64,000 bases of DNA from Methylobacterium nonmethylotrophicum (GCF_004745635.1 NZ_SRLB01000026.1:1-64000); one strand, 5' to 3'; numbered from the stretch's first letter, positions 17,307 to 26,294 are shown. The notes: a model not told the origin generated them from the sequence alone. Program-made: numbers and translations.

Positions 17307-18728
17307 CTACTGCGCCCGCTCGGCCGCCGCCGGGGGCTCGCGCTCGATCGTGCGGAAGCCCTCAAGCTCGCCGAGATAGCTGCGCGCCCACCAGTCGACG
17401 TCCTCGCGGGCCATGCGCTCGAACATCGGGCGCCAGCGCTCGACCCGCTCGGCCTTCGGCATGTAGAGGGCGGCGCGGATGGCCTCCGCCACCTCGAACC
17501 GGTCGTAGGGGTTGACCAGCAGCGCCTCGGGCAGCTGGCGGGCGGCGCCGGCGAACTTGGAGAGCACCAGCACGCCCGGATCGTCGTCGCTCTGGGCGGC
17601 GACGTATTCCTTGGCGACGAGGTTCATGCCGTCGCGCATCGGCGTGACGACGCCGACCCGCGCGGCGCGGTACAGGCCGGCCAGCACCGCGCGCGGATAG
17701 GCCTTGGTGACGTACTGGATCGGCGTCCAGGACGGCTCGCCGAGCGACCCGTTGATGTTGCCGAGCACCTCGTTCACGTCGCGGCTGAGCTGCTCGTATT
17801 CCGGCACCTCGGTGCGCGACTTCGGGGCGATCTGCAGGAACACGACGTTGCCGCGCTGGTCGGGGTTCGAGGCGAAGAAGCGCTCGACCGCCTCCATCCG
17901 CTCCGGCACGCCTTTCGAGTAGTCGAGCCGGTCGACGCCGATGAGGAGCTTGCGGGTGCGCAGGCCCGCCACCGTGTCGCGCACCGTGCGGTTCATGCCG
18001 GCGCGCTCCGCCGCCTGGCGGAAGCCGTCGACGTCGATGCCGATCGGGAAGCTGCGGATGCGGGTGCGGCGCCCGTCGACCATCAGCGAGCCGCCGCCGA
18101 GGGGGATCGCCCGCAATTCGTCGACGAGGTTGCGCGACAGGTTGTGGACGTCGCTGTCGGTCTGGAGCCCGATCAGGTCGTAATCCGAGACCGCACGCAG
18201 GAGCTCGGTCGAGGCCGGCAGGGTGTTGAACACCTCGCCCGACGGCCACGGGATGTGGTGGAAGTAGCCGATCGGGTTCGAGACGCCGAGGCCCCTGAGC
18301 TCGGAGGCGAGCGGGATCAGGTGGTAGTCATGGACCCAGATCAGGTCGCCGGGCTCGATCAGGCCGGCGAGCGCCTGGGCGAAGATGCGGTTGACCCGCT
18401 GGTAGCCGGCATAGTCGGCCCGGGAGAACGCCGCCAGGCCGAGGCGGTAATGCATGATCGGCCAGAGCGCCCGGTTCGCGAAGCCGCTGTAATACTCGCG
18501 GTGGTCCTGGGGCGAGAGATCCATCACCGCGTACTGCACCCGGCCCCGGTCGGCGATCACCGGCTCGGAGGACGGGTTCTCGGTGATCTTGCCGCTCCAG
18601 CCGAACCACAGCCCCTTGTAGGCGTTGAAGGCCTCCTTGAGGGCGACGGCGAGCCCGCCGGCCGCGACCGCCTTGGAGCCCGCATCCGGGACGGCGACGC
18701 GATTCGACACGATGATGAGGCGTGACAC
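17307..18728 (-). CDS. otsA: Alpha,alpha-trehalose-phosphate synthase (UDP-forming)
   Basis: Makes trehalose-6-phosphate from UDP-glucose and glucose-6-phosphate (GT20) for osmotic and desiccation protection. About 473 residues, normal length. The start SRLIIVSNRVAVPD contains the first glucose-6-phosphate loop; WVHDYHL, GYFHHIPWPS, GVDRLDYSKG and TPMRDGMNLVAKEY are family signatures. GTG at 18728 gives the usual family N-terminus; GTG at 18752 adds eight residues and cannot be excluded. otsB is not adjacent. It is divergent from the stress-membrane cluster. Trehalose synthesis commonly belongs to the alphaproteobacterial general stress response, but no EcfG-type motif was found on its own side. 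Confidence 0.96.
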   Translation of the reverse strand: MSRLIIVSNRVAVPDAGSKAVAAGGLAVALKEAFNAYKGLWFGWSGKITENPSSEPVIADRGRVQYAVMDLSPQDHREYYSGFANRALWPIMHYRLGLAAFSRADYAGYQRVNRIFAQALAGLIEPGDLIWVHDYHLIPLASELRGLGVSNPIGYFHHIPWPSGEVFNTLPASTELLRAVSDYDLIGLQTDSDVHNLSRNLVDELRAIPLGGGSLMVDGRRTRIRSFPIGIDVDGFRQAAERAGMNRTVRDTVAGLRTRKLLIGVDRLDYSKGVPERMEAVERFFASNPDQRGNVVFLQIAPKSRTEVPEYEQLSRDVNEVLGNINGSLGEPSWTPIQYVTKAYPRAVLAGLYRAARVGVVTPMRDGMNLVAKEYVAAQSDDDPGVLVLSKFAGAARQLPEALLVNPYDRFEVAEAIRAALYMPKAERVERWRPMFERMAREDVDWWARSYLGELEGFRTIEREPPAAAERAQ

Positions 18729-18936
18729 GGCGGGTATGGACTCCGGCTGCACGGACCTTGTGGGGCGGGAACGTCGCCGCGTCCATCCGCCCCCGACGGA
18801 GAAAACGCACCGGAAGCAAGCGCGATCCGCGCGGTTTGGTCAACCCTTCGGGTGGATTCTCGCGGGTTCGGCACCCGCGTCGGCTGTGCCCGGCGCTCCA
18901 CAGGAATCCCGCCGGGACTCGTCCTCGGAAATGGCC

Positions 18937-18961
18937 GGAACCGGGCGCCTTGGCTGCTGTT
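18937..18961 (+). promoter_or_regulatory. Candidate EcfG (general stress sigma factor) promoter
   Basis: GGAAC at 18937-18941 and TGTT at 18958-18961 are separated by 16 bases. This matches the alphaproteobacterial EcfG consensus GGAAC-N16/17-cGTT at all but one position. It lies about 80 bases upstream of the ATG at 19043, which begins a cluster of the type expected in that regulon. Prediction from pattern only. Confidence 0.5.
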
Positions 18962-19042
18962 ACACGCAATATCGTCGCACGAGTTCGGCGCGGCGGCCGT
19001 CCGGCCTGCCCGCCGCGCCACCAAAGATACGGAGTGTGCCTG

Positions 19043-19690
19043 ATGAGCGCGGGTTACGACAACGGACAGCACCGGGCAGAGAGCCGGGGATCGCACGATG
19101 AGCGCCCGGCGGATTGGAACGACCTGAGGTCCGACGTGCGCCAGCTCGGCGACGTGGCGATGGAGCGCGGCTTCAGCCTGGTGGAATCGGCCCGCGAGCA
19201 GGTTCACGGCTACGTCGACCGGCGCAAGGGCGACGCCGCCCAGTCGGTCTCCGACCTCGCCCAGGCCCTGCGCGATTCGGGCGGCAAGCTCGACCAGCAG
19301 CCCAACGTGAAGGCCTTCTTCGACAGCGCGGCGGAAGGCCTGGAGCAGCTCTCGGGCTCGATCCGCGAGCGCAGCTTCGAGGAGTTCTACAGCGAGATCG
19401 AGTCGGTGGCCCGCCGCCGCCCCGCCGCCGTGGCGGTGGCGACCTTCCTCACCGGCTTCCTGGCCGCCCGCTTCATCAAGTCGTCGGCCCACCCGGCCCA
19501 CCTGCTCGACGGGCGCGAGGCCTTCGCGCGGGGTCCTGAGACCCGCGGCACCCGCAGCCGCGAGCCCTACGCCGCCAAGTCGCCCGATTCCTTCAGCCCG
19601 CGCGAGGCGCCCGGCGCCCATAGCGAGCCGGAGACGACCCGTCCCGACCCGTACCGCACCGGCCCGTCCGGTCCGCGCTACTCGGCCTGA
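19043..19690 (+). CDS. Membrane-anchored envelope/stress protein (hypothetical)
   Basis: This 215-residue protein starts MSAGYDNGQHRAESRGS. It has an amphipathic helical region (about 20-125) and one hydrophobic segment (PAAVAVATFLTGFLAARF, about 130-148). A long polar, proline-rich tail follows. This resembles nutrient-deprivation or ribosome-anchoring proteins of the ElaB/YqjD/DUF883 type in layout, but I cannot name a family. ATG 19043 has ACGGAG nine bases upstream. The three following genes encode similar small membrane proteins in the same direction, and a candidate EcfG promoter lies upstream. Probable inner-membrane protein with a cytoplasmic helical domain. Confidence 0.72.
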   Translation: MSAGYDNGQHRAESRGSHDERPADWNDLRSDVRQLGDVAMERGFSLVESAREQVHGYVDRRKGDAAQSVSDLAQALRDSGGKLDQQPNVKAFFDSAAEGLEQLSGSIRERSFEEFYSEIESVARRRPAAVAVATFLTGFLAARFIKSSAHPAHLLDGREAFARGPETRGTRSREPYAAKSPDSFSPREAPGAHSEPETTRPDPYRTGPSGPRYSA

Positions 19691-19705
19691 CGGGAGGCTG
19701 CCGCG

Positions 19706-20131
19706 ATGGCCGACCCCACCGACGCCCGCCCGACCGGCGGCGCCCCCTCCCCAGGCAGCATCCAGGGCCTCTTCGCGGACGCCCTGCGGGAGACCACCGA
19801 CCTCGCCCGCAAGGAGATCGCCCTCTTCCGCACCGAGATGTCGAACAACCTGAGGTCGCTGTTCCTCGGGCTCGCCATGATGGTCGGCGCCGCGGTGTTC
19901 GCGGTCGTCGCCCTCCTGGTGCTCACCGACGCCCTGGTGAAGTGGCTCGCCACGGTGGTCCATTCCGAGGCGCTCTCGGCGCTCATCGTCGGGGCGGTGT
20001 TCCTGGTGATCGGCATCGGGCTCGCCCTGTGGGGCCGCAGTGCGATGTCCCTGTCCACGCTGACGCCGACCCGCACGACGCGCCAGGTGCGCCAGGATGC
20101 GAGGGTCCTGTCCGAGAGGGTGTCGGGATGA
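19706..20131 (+). CDS. Phage-holin-like (holin-X superfamily III / YqjE-type) membrane protein
   Basis: A 141-residue protein with an amphipathic N-terminal helix (LFADALRETTDLARKEIALFRTEM). Two membrane helices follow (LFLGLAMMVGAAVFAVVALLVLTDALV and ALIVGAVFLVIGIGLALWG). This is the layout of the 'phage holin family/Actinobacterial holin-X' proteins, which in proteobacteria are cell-envelope proteins and not phage lysis factors. It sits between the 215-residue protein and a DUF3618 protein, the common arrangement in Hyphomicrobiales. The stop overlaps the next start (ATGA). Exact role unknown. Confidence 0.82.
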   Translation: MADPTDARPTGGAPSPGSIQGLFADALRETTDLARKEIALFRTEMSNNLRSLFLGLAMMVGAAVFAVVALLVLTDALVKWLATVVHSEALSALIVGAVFLVIGIGLALWGRSAMSLSTLTPTRTTRQVRQDARVLSERVSG

Positions 20132-20529
20132 CCCAATCGATCAACGAGCTCGAGCACGACATCGAGGAGACCCGGGCCCGCCTCGACCGGACGATCGACC
20201 GGATCCAGGACCGGCTCTCGCCGGCGAGCATCGTCGACGAGATGCTCGGCACCGTCCGGCACTCGCCGGCGAGCGGCCTCTACGACGGGGCGCTCGCGGC
20301 GGTGCGGCGCAATCCCGTGCCGGTGCTGCTGATCGCCGCGGGAGTCGGGTGGCTGATCCACCGCGTCGCCCAGGACGCGCAGCGCCGCCAGCACCTCGCC
20401 GCCACGGTCACCGGGGCCGAGGCGGTGCCGGTGCTCAACACCGGCACCGCCCGCGTCTACGACCCCGACCGGCCGACCGCGCACCCGGCCTCCGACCGCG
20501 TCGGCGACGCGGCCGGCCTGCGGATGTAG
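20128..20529 (+). CDS. DUF3618 domain-containing membrane protein
   Basis: A 133-residue protein. It begins with the DUF3618 signature INELEHDIEETRARLDRTIDRIQDRLSP, then a single membrane segment (PVPVLLIAAGVGWLIHR, about 68-84) and a variable polar tail. The family is found next to holin-like proteins in many alphaproteobacteria, and no biochemical role is known to me. ATG 20128 overlaps the preceding stop. Open frame upstream of 20128 is a shadow of the holin-like gene. Confidence 0.88.
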   Translation: MTQSINELEHDIEETRARLDRTIDRIQDRLSPASIVDEMLGTVRHSPASGLYDGALAAVRRNPVPVLLIAAGVGWLIHRVAQDAQRRQHLAATVTGAEAVPVLNTGTARVYDPDRPTAHPASDRVGDAAGLRM

Positions 20530-20648
20530 CGGTCGCCGGCGCGGGGTCCCGCGCCGGCGGCCCGTCCCCGTCGCATCTTCGATTGGCTGCAGGCTCCGAC
20601 GGCCCCAGCGTACTTCGCCGTCGAGACCTGCCAGGGAGTACCTGAGTC

Positions 20649-21455
20649 ATGGCAGAGCACACCATCAACCCCGCCAATCCGGGCGCGCCCTCGGCTCACA
20701 CCCCCGCCACCGGGCCCGAGCGCACCCTGCACCAGGACCACGACACGGTCCGCCAGACCCTCGACGCCGCCCAAGGGACGGCCGGCCACGCGGCCGGCAC
20801 CGCCGGCCAGGCTGCGCGGGACGCGGGCGACGCGGTCAAGGACGCGGCGGCCCAGGCCTCCGAGCGGGCGAGCGAGACCGCCTCGGCGATCGGCGACCGC
20901 ATCAGCCAGACCGCGGAGCAGCTGCGCGCCAAGGCCGACGCCGCCGCCGACCGCCTGAAGCAGAGCGCCAGCGACGCCGTCAACCGCGCCCACGCCCAGG
21001 CCAGCCAGACCTACGGCGCCGTCGGGGGCCGCGGCTCGGAGGCGATCGACCGGGCCCGGGACTGGGCCAGCGACCGGATCGAGACCGGTTCGCAGCGCTA
21101 CGCCGACCTGCGCGACCGCGGCAGCGAGCGGTTCGCGCAGGGCCAGAGTGCCGTCGAGCGCTTCGTCACCGAGAACCCGGTCCTCGTCGGCGTCGTCGGC
21201 CTTGCCGCCGGCATGCTGCTCGGCGCGCTCCTGCCGCGCACCCGCCAGGAGGACCAGACGGTCGGCGCCTATGCCGACGAGGTCCGCGACCAGGGGCTGC
21301 GCTACGCCCGCGAGGCGACCGAGCGCGGCCGTCAATTCGTCGAGAGCGCCCTCGACCAGGCCCAGGACGCCGCCGTCGCGGCCGCCAACGCCGCCACGGA
21401 CGAGCTGCGCAAGACCCAGCCCGGCACCGCCGAGCCGGGCCGGCAGACGCACTGA
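20649..21455 (+). CDS. Alanine-rich helical, LEA/apolipoprotein-like membrane-anchored protein
   Basis: This 268-residue protein is dominated by Ala-, Asp-, Lys- and Gln-rich repeats resembling 11-residue late-embryogenesis-abundant repeats (AGQAARDAGDAVKDAAAQASERASE, LRAKADAAADRLKQSASDAV). A hydrophobic anchor follows (PVLVGVVGLAAGMLLGALL, about 179-197) and then another amphipathic stretch. Such proteins can stabilise membranes during drying or stress; this is by analogy only. RBS-like CAGGGAG lies about 10 bases before ATG 20649. It is 119 bases after the DUF3618 gene and is followed by a strong terminator, so it closes the cluster. Confidence 0.72.
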   Translation: MAEHTINPANPGAPSAHTPATGPERTLHQDHDTVRQTLDAAQGTAGHAAGTAGQAARDAGDAVKDAAAQASERASETASAIGDRISQTAEQLRAKADAAADRLKQSASDAVNRAHAQASQTYGAVGGRGSEAIDRARDWASDRIETGSQRYADLRDRGSERFAQGQSAVERFVTENPVLVGVVGLAAGMLLGALLPRTRQEDQTVGAYADEVRDQGLRYAREATERGRQFVESALDQAQDAAVAAANAATDELRKTQPGTAEPGRQTH

Positions 21456-21476
21456 CATCCAGTCTGCGGCAGGAGA

Positions 21477-21505
21477 GGCCGGCCCCGAGAGGGGCCGGCC
21501 TTTTT
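21477..21505 (+). terminator. Rho-independent terminator of the stress-membrane cluster
   Basis: A perfect 10-bp stem (GGCCGGCCCC at 21477-21486, its complement at 21491-21500) encloses a GAGA loop and is followed by TTTTT at 21501-21505. It lies 22 bases past the stop of the LEA-like gene. Confidence 0.93.
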
Positions 21506-21651
21506 CGTTGTGGCGAAGGTTACGGACCAGAGCGGGTTTGAGAGCTTTCCGCTTGACCGGTAGCTCTAAAGCATTGGCGCATCTCTCTTCTCCCGTTAGG
21601 GGAGACGGGATCCCGCGCTTGATCGACGGAAGAGTTCGAGCGGGTAGCGCA

Positions 21652-24600
21652 TCACTCCTCCCCATCGACCAGCGACCATTCCCGCACCCGCGCCAGGTGA
21701 TCGTAGTCCGAATAGGCCTTGGCGTATTTCGGGTAGGGGCGGGACAGGTAGGCGGCCTCGCCGGCCATGAAGGCGCCGACGAGCCGCCGCAGGCCGGCGA
21801 CATGGGCCCCGACGAGCTCGGGCAGCGTGCGCCCGTCGCCCCGCGGGGGCTTGAGCGGCTGGGGATCGAGGGCGGTCTTGCCGCCGCCGGCGCGGATGTA
21901 GAGCAGGTCCGGCATGTCGGCGGCCGGCTTCAGGCCCTTGAAGGCGCCGGCGGCGAGCATCGCGGCCTCGAGCGTCAGCTGGGGCGAGAAGCCGGCGAAG
22001 ACCTCGCGGGCGCTCGGGGGCTGGCCGGTCTTGAAGTCGATGATCGTGTGGCCGCCGTCACGGCGGGTCTCGATCCGGTCGGCCCGGGCCCGCAATGTCA
22101 GGATGTGGCCGCCCGGAATGTCGAGGGACCAGCGCCCGCCGACCTCCGGGTGGACGCGCCGCAGGCCGGGCCGGCGCTCGGCCTCCCAGGCGAGGAAGGC
22201 CTCGGCCAGCCGCACGAAGCGCGGCCACCACTCGGCATAGAGCTCCGGATAGGCGTCGGCGATCGGCCCGAAGGCGTTGGCGGCGAGCTCGTAGAGGACC
22301 CGGTCGGCCTCGTCGAGGGCGGGCAAGGCCTCGGGAAAGCGCTCCGCGAAGCCGCCCAGCACCGCGTGCACGATGGTGCCGCGGTCGCTGGCGCTCGGCT
22401 GCACGGCGACGGGCTCCAGCGCGTCGAGGCCGAGCACGTGGCGAGCGAAGATCCCGTAGGGATCGCGCACCAGGGTCTCGATCTCGGTGACGCTGAGCGA
22501 GCGCGGAAAGAGGGCCGGATCCGGCCGGGGCGCCGGGCGGCGCAGGCGCGGCGGCAAGGTGACGGCGCCTGGGCCGGATCCGGCGTCGAGGGCGGCGGCG
22601 AGCGCCCGGAAGCGCTGCCCGCCCGCGACGAGGCCGGCCCAGCGCGCCTCGCCCGCGAAGGCCCGCAGCCGCTGCAGGAAGCGCGACGGCACCGTCGGCG
22701 CGCCCTCGCGCTTGTGCGCCCGGGTGACGACCGCGTCGGGGCAGCCGAGGGCCTGGACGAAATCGTGCGCGGTCTGGCCGAGGCGCCGCTCCGGCGGGGC
22801 CAAGCCGACGCGGCCGCGCATCGGCCGGTTGAGGAAGGCGTCGGTCTCGGCCTTCGGCGGCCACACCCCCTCGTCGAGGCCGCCGAGCACCACCCGGTCG
22901 ACGGTGAGGAGACGCGCCTCCAGGAGGCCGAGGATGCGCAGGCGCGGATGCGGGCTGTCGTTGCGCCGCGCCACCACCCGCTCGCGCGCGAGCGCGGTGA
23001 AGAAGGCCGGGTAGTCCGAGAAGCGGCCGGCGAGCAGGCCGGGCTCGGCCAGCTCCATGTCGTCGAACAGCGCGTCGAGCACGCCCACCGAGGCGTCGCC
23101 CTCCGCCTCGTCCTCCTCCGGGCCTTCCATCAGGAGGTCGCAGGCGGCGCGGTGATTCCTCGCGATGGCGATGAGGTCGCCGGGCGCGTCGTCCTCGTCG
23201 GCGGAAAAGTTTTGGAAGGCGACCGTGAGGCGAAGCAGCAGCTCGTCCGCCGCCTCCCAGTCCTCGGGCGCCAGGCGCCGGCGCGGGCGGGGATCGTGCG
23301 GGCGCTCCTCGGTCCGGGCGAGGCGCAGGGCGTCGGCGATGCCGGAGAAGCCCTTGGCCGGGGCGGGACCGCGCAAGCACCCGATCTCGAGGGCGCTCGC
23401 CGCGCGTTCCACCTCGGGACGGGAGAGGCCGAGCCGCACCAGCGGGTGGGCGAGGAGCGCCAGAACCCGCTCGGGCTTGGCGTCGAGCGCCGCGACGTCG
23501 GCGGCGAGCCGCGCCAGGCGCCCGGCCGGGCTGCGGGCGAGCGGCTCGCCGGCCGAATCGTCGGCGACGATGCCCCAGCGCCTGAGCTCGGCCGCGACCC
23601 GGAGCGCGAGCGCCCGGTCCGGCGTGATGAGGGCGGCGGTCCTCTCCGGCCGCTCCAGCGCCTCGCGCAACGCGACCGCGATGGCGAGCGCCTCCTCGCG
23701 CTCGTCGGCGGCCTCGACCACCCGGATCCCGGCGGCGCCGTCGCGGGCGAGTGCGTCGCGGAGGGCCGGATCGAGGTCGGCCCAGGCATCGGTGGTCTCG
23801 GCCGGGCGCAACGCCTGCGAGAGCAGGCCCGCCCGGGCCGCAGCGGCCGGATCCGGCCTGCCGAGAGGAATCACCGCCGCCCGGTCGAGGGCGAGGAAGG
23901 TTTTTCCGACGAGGCGATGCAGCACCGCCTGCGGGTGGGCATGGGCTGCCGCCTCGCCGTCGCCGCCGGGATCGATCGCGGTCCAGCCCGCCGGATCGAG
24001 GTCGCGGTCGAGGCCCGGCAGCACCACGGCGCCGCGGGGCAGGCCGGCGATCGCCGTGATCAGCCGGGCGGTGGCCGGCACCGAGCCGGTCGAGCCGGCG
24101 ACGATCACCGGATCGGCCGGGCGCTCGCGGGTGAGGCGCGCGGCCTCGGCGAGCACCAGGGCGCGGCCCCGCGCGACCGGATCGCTGACCCCGCGCTCGG
24201 CCAGGATCCGCGGCCAGTGCTCGGCGGCGATGCGCACGAAATCGAGGGTGAGGGAGAAATAGCGCGAATGCTCGGCCTCGACCGCGCCGGCGATGTCGTC
24301 CCAGGGCAGACCCTCGACGGTGAGGGAATCCATCAGCCCCTCGAGGTCGGCCGCGAGCCCGATCGCGTCGGCGGGCGAGGACGGCACCCGGAACGGCACG
24401 TCGTCGCCGAGCGGCAGCAGCGCGCGGTCGACGCTGCCGGCCCAGGCCTGGACGAGCCGCGCGAGGATCAGCCGGCGTTCGAGCGAGGGAATCGGCGGGC
24501 GCAGCACCGCATCGCAGCGCTCGCCCGGGGCGGCGGCCAGCAGGTCGAGCTCGGCCTCGTCGGCCTCGCCGAGGGGCACCATGCGGGGCAGGAGCGCGGC

Positions 24601-24795
24601 CGGGCCGCATTCCCGTGCCAGGATCGCCGCCAGCGCCCGGGCGGCGCGGCGGGTCGGCAGGTAGAGCGTGACCGCGGCGAGGCCGAACGGCCCGCCCGCG
24701 AGATCCCCGACGAGGCGGCCGGAGAGCAGCGCCTCGGCCAGGGCGCCGAGGAACGGCAGCCCCGGCGGGATGGTGAAGACGTGCCCCTCGCTCAC
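21652..24795 (-). CDS. addB: Double-strand break repair protein AddB
   Basis: AddB is the second subunit of the AddAB helicase-nuclease, which processes double-strand ends for RecA. The 1,047-residue protein has the alphaproteobacterial AddB opening (FTIPPGLPFLGALAEALL), followed by LYLPTRRAARAL. The C-terminal PD-(D/E)XK nuclease is marked by GGHTIIDFKTGQPP. Length is full and no frameshift is seen. The start overlaps the GNAT stop by four bases. In most alphaproteobacteria addA follows addB directly. Here the sequence below addB is a 196-base gap and then convergent unrelated genes, so addA must be elsewhere or absent. Confidence 0.95.
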   Translation of the reverse strand: MSEGHVFTIPPGLPFLGALAEALLSGRLVGDLAGGPFGLAAVTLYLPTRRAARALAAILARECGPAALLPRMVPLGEADEAELDLLAAAPGERCDAVLRPPIPSLERRLILARLVQAWAGSVDRALLPLGDDVPFRVPSSPADAIGLAADLEGLMDSLTVEGLPWDDIAGAVEAEHSRYFSLTLDFVRIAAEHWPRILAERGVSDPVARGRALVLAEAARLTRERPADPVIVAGSTGSVPATARLITAIAGLPRGAVVLPGLDRDLDPAGWTAIDPGGDGEAAAHAHPQAVLHRLVGKTFLALDRAAVIPLGRPDPAAAARAGLLSQALRPAETTDAWADLDPALRDALARDGAAGIRVVEAADEREEALAIAVALREALERPERTAALITPDRALALRVAAELRRWGIVADDSAGEPLARSPAGRLARLAADVAALDAKPERVLALLAHPLVRLGLSRPEVERAASALEIGCLRGPAPAKGFSGIADALRLARTEERPHDPRPRRRLAPEDWEAADELLLRLTVAFQNFSADEDDAPGDLIAIARNHRAACDLLMEGPEEDEAEGDASVGVLDALFDDMELAEPGLLAGRFSDYPAFFTALARERVVARRNDSPHPRLRILGLLEARLLTVDRVVLGGLDEGVWPPKAETDAFLNRPMRGRVGLAPPERRLGQTAHDFVQALGCPDAVVTRAHKREGAPTVPSRFLQRLRAFAGEARWAGLVAGGQRFRALAAALDAGSGPGAVTLPPRLRRPAPRPDPALFPRSLSVTEIETLVRDPYGIFARHVLGLDALEPVAVQPSASDRGTIVHAVLGGFAERFPEALPALDEADRVLYELAANAFGPIADAYPELYAEWWPRFVRLAEAFLAWEAERRPGLRRVHPEVGGRWSLDIPGGHILTLRARADRIETRRDGGHTIIDFKTGQPPSAREVFAGFSPQLTLEAAMLAAGAFKGLKPAADMPDLLYIRAGGGKTALDPQPLKPPRGDGRTLPELVGAHVAGLRRLVGAFMAGEAAYLSRPYPKYAKAYSDYDHLARVREWSLVDGEE

Positions 24796-25289
24796 CGGGC
24801 GGTCTCTCGCAGGAGGTAGCGCACGGTCTTCGCCCCGCCGTGGATCTCCGCCGTGCCGACCTCCGAGAAGCCGAGGGCGGCATGGAAGGCGTCGGAGTTC
24901 GGGTTCGGCGGCAGGCGGTTGACCTCGCAGGCGATCCGGTCGTGGCCTGATTCCGCGGCGCGGGCGAACAGCTCCACGTAGAGCGCCCGGGCGAGCCCGC
25001 GGCCGCGCTGCGCCGGCGCGGTGACGATCCGGTCGACATAGACGAAGCGGGGGAAGCGGGCCTGGAACCAGCGGAAGTTGGGGCTGGCGTAATTGGCGTC
25101 CTGGTCGAGGGCGATCAGGAAGGCGGCGAGGCCGTCGGGGCCGGTGACGGTGGCGGCCAGGAAGGCCTGGGCGACGAGGGCGCGTAAGGAGGCTTCGTCG
25201 AGATGCGAGGTCTCGGCGGCGTGGGCGGCGTTGAGCGTCAGGACCGATTCGAGATCGTCGATTGGGCCGATCGAGAAGCCGGAGATCAT
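24792..25289 (-). CDS. GNAT family N-acetyltransferase
   Basis: A 165-residue acetyl-CoA-dependent acyltransferase. The acetyl-CoA pyrophosphate loop is at IVTAPAQRGRGLARALYVELFARA (Q/RxxGxG/A type), followed by the C-terminal HAALGFSEVGTAEIHGG. The substrate is unknown. The gene is coupled to addB by an ATGA overlap, which may be only transcriptional convenience. The upstream side (25290-25526) holds a palindromic repeat. Confidence 0.88.
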   Translation of the reverse strand: MISGFSIGPIDDLESVLTLNAAHAAETSHLDEASLRALVAQAFLAATVTGPDGLAAFLIALDQDANYASPNFRWFQARFPRFVYVDRIVTAPAQRGRGLARALYVELFARAAESGHDRIACEVNRLPPNPNSDAFHAALGFSEVGTAEIHGGAKTVRYLLRETAR

Positions 25290-25332
25290 AGGAAATTTAT
25301 CCAGCCAATTCTGAAATCAAAGGGCGCGGGAT

Positions 25333-25483
25333 CCCCTCTCCCGTGTGGGAGAGGGGTAGGGGTGAGGGTGGCTCGGGTTCAGGATTAGCCACCGAGCGTC
25401 GAGCCGCGCAGCTCGACGGTTCAGGGTCATTGCGGAAACCGAGCCACCCTCACCCCCGGCCCCTCTCCCACACGGGAGAGGGG
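25333..25483. repeat. Palindromic intergenic repeat, third type
   Basis: Inverted arms lie at 25333-25376 and 25439-25483. Each contains CCCCTCTCCC, GTGTGGGAGAGGGG and GGTGAGGGTGGCTCGG in opposite orientation, and each arm is itself a small hairpin. It fills the gap between murU and the GNAT gene and could terminate or process the murU transcript. It resembles the element at 8683-8953 in design but not in exact sequence. Confidence 0.78.
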
Positions 25484-25526
25484 AGATGTGCTCAAATTAA
25501 GTAACCAGATCCGGCGGAAACCTACC

Positions 25527-26270
25527 TCACGGCTGCGTCGCGCTCGCCCGCACCCGCTCCTCCGCCTCGCGCAGGGCCTCGGGGGTGCCGACATGAAGCC
25601 ATTGCCCATCGAGGCGAAGCCCGAACAGGCGCTCGTCCGCGATGGCCCGATCGAACAGCAGGTTGAGGGAGAACGAGCCCTCCGGGGTGTCGGCGAATAG
25701 CTCGGGCTTCAGGATCGCGACGCCGGCATAGACGAAGGGCGCGACCTCGCGCTCGGCCCGGCGGGTCAGGCGCCCCTCCTTGTCCATGTGGAAGTCGCCC
25801 GGCCCGTCATAGCCGAGGCTGGTGGCGGCGGAGGCGAGCAGCAGCAGCATGTCCATCCGCTCCGGATCCCAGGCCGCGACCAGCCGGCCGAGATTCGGCT
25901 GGGGCCCTTCGAGCCAGAACGAATCGGAGTTCAGCACCATGAACGGCGCGGAGCCCAAGTGCTTGAGCGCCTTCTTCACCCCGCCGCCGGTCTCGAGCAG
26001 CCTGTCGCGCTCGTCCGAGATGGTGATGAGCGGGGCGGAGCGCCGGCGCACCAGGTGCGCCTCCATCAGGTCGGCGAGGTAGTGGACGTTCACCACCGCT
26101 TCCGGGATGCCGGCCTCGGCGATCCGGTCGAGGGCGTAGTCGACCAGGGACTTGCCGGCGACCTCGACCAGGGGTTTCGGCGTCGTGACGGTGATCGGGC
26201 GCATGCGCTTGCCGAGGCCCGCGGCCAGCACGAAGGCGCGCGTCACGGCGGGGGTCGAGATGTCGGTCAT
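25527..26270 (-). CDS. murU: Nucleotidyltransferase, probable MurNAc-1-phosphate uridylyltransferase
   Basis: A 247-residue cytoplasmic sugar-nucleotidyl transferase. The signature AFVLAAGLGKRMRPITVTTPKPLVEVAGKSL lies at residues 11-41, with the catalytic GxGxRMxPxTxxxPK pattern. LETGGGVKKAL and NSDSFW (metal-binding Asp) follow. In the peptidoglycan salvage route of many Gram-negatives, AmgK phosphorylates MurNAc and MurU makes UDP-MurNAc. The adjacent upstream gene carries an AmgK-like kinase domain, which supports this assignment over a generic NTP-transferase. It lies 24 bases after that gene. Confidence 0.87.
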   Translation of the reverse strand: MTDISTPAVTRAFVLAAGLGKRMRPITVTTPKPLVEVAGKSLVDYALDRIAEAGIPEAVVNVHYLADLMEAHLVRRRSAPLITISDERDRLLETGGGVKKALKHLGSAPFMVLNSDSFWLEGPQPNLGRLVAAWDPERMDMLLLLASAATSLGYDGPGDFHMDKEGRLTRRAEREVAPFVYAGVAILKPELFADTPEGSFSLNLLFDRAIADERLFGLRLDGQWLHVGTPEALREAEERVRASATQP

Positions 26271-26294
26271 CGGAGGTTTTCGCGGACGGGCGGA

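Noticed and set aside
18722..19042. 5' extension of the 215-residue protein gene to 18722
   Set aside because: It overlaps the divergent otsA start and contains the predicted promoter; ATG 19043 has a good ribosome-binding site.
19706..20131. Prophage remnant because of the holin-like protein
   Set aside because: No other phage gene is nearby; this holin-like family is a normal envelope component next to DUF3618 proteins in alphaproteobacteria.
21148..24819. Open frame of 1,223 codons on the + strand
   Set aside because: It lies mostly opposite addB, which has full family motifs; the product is low-complexity.
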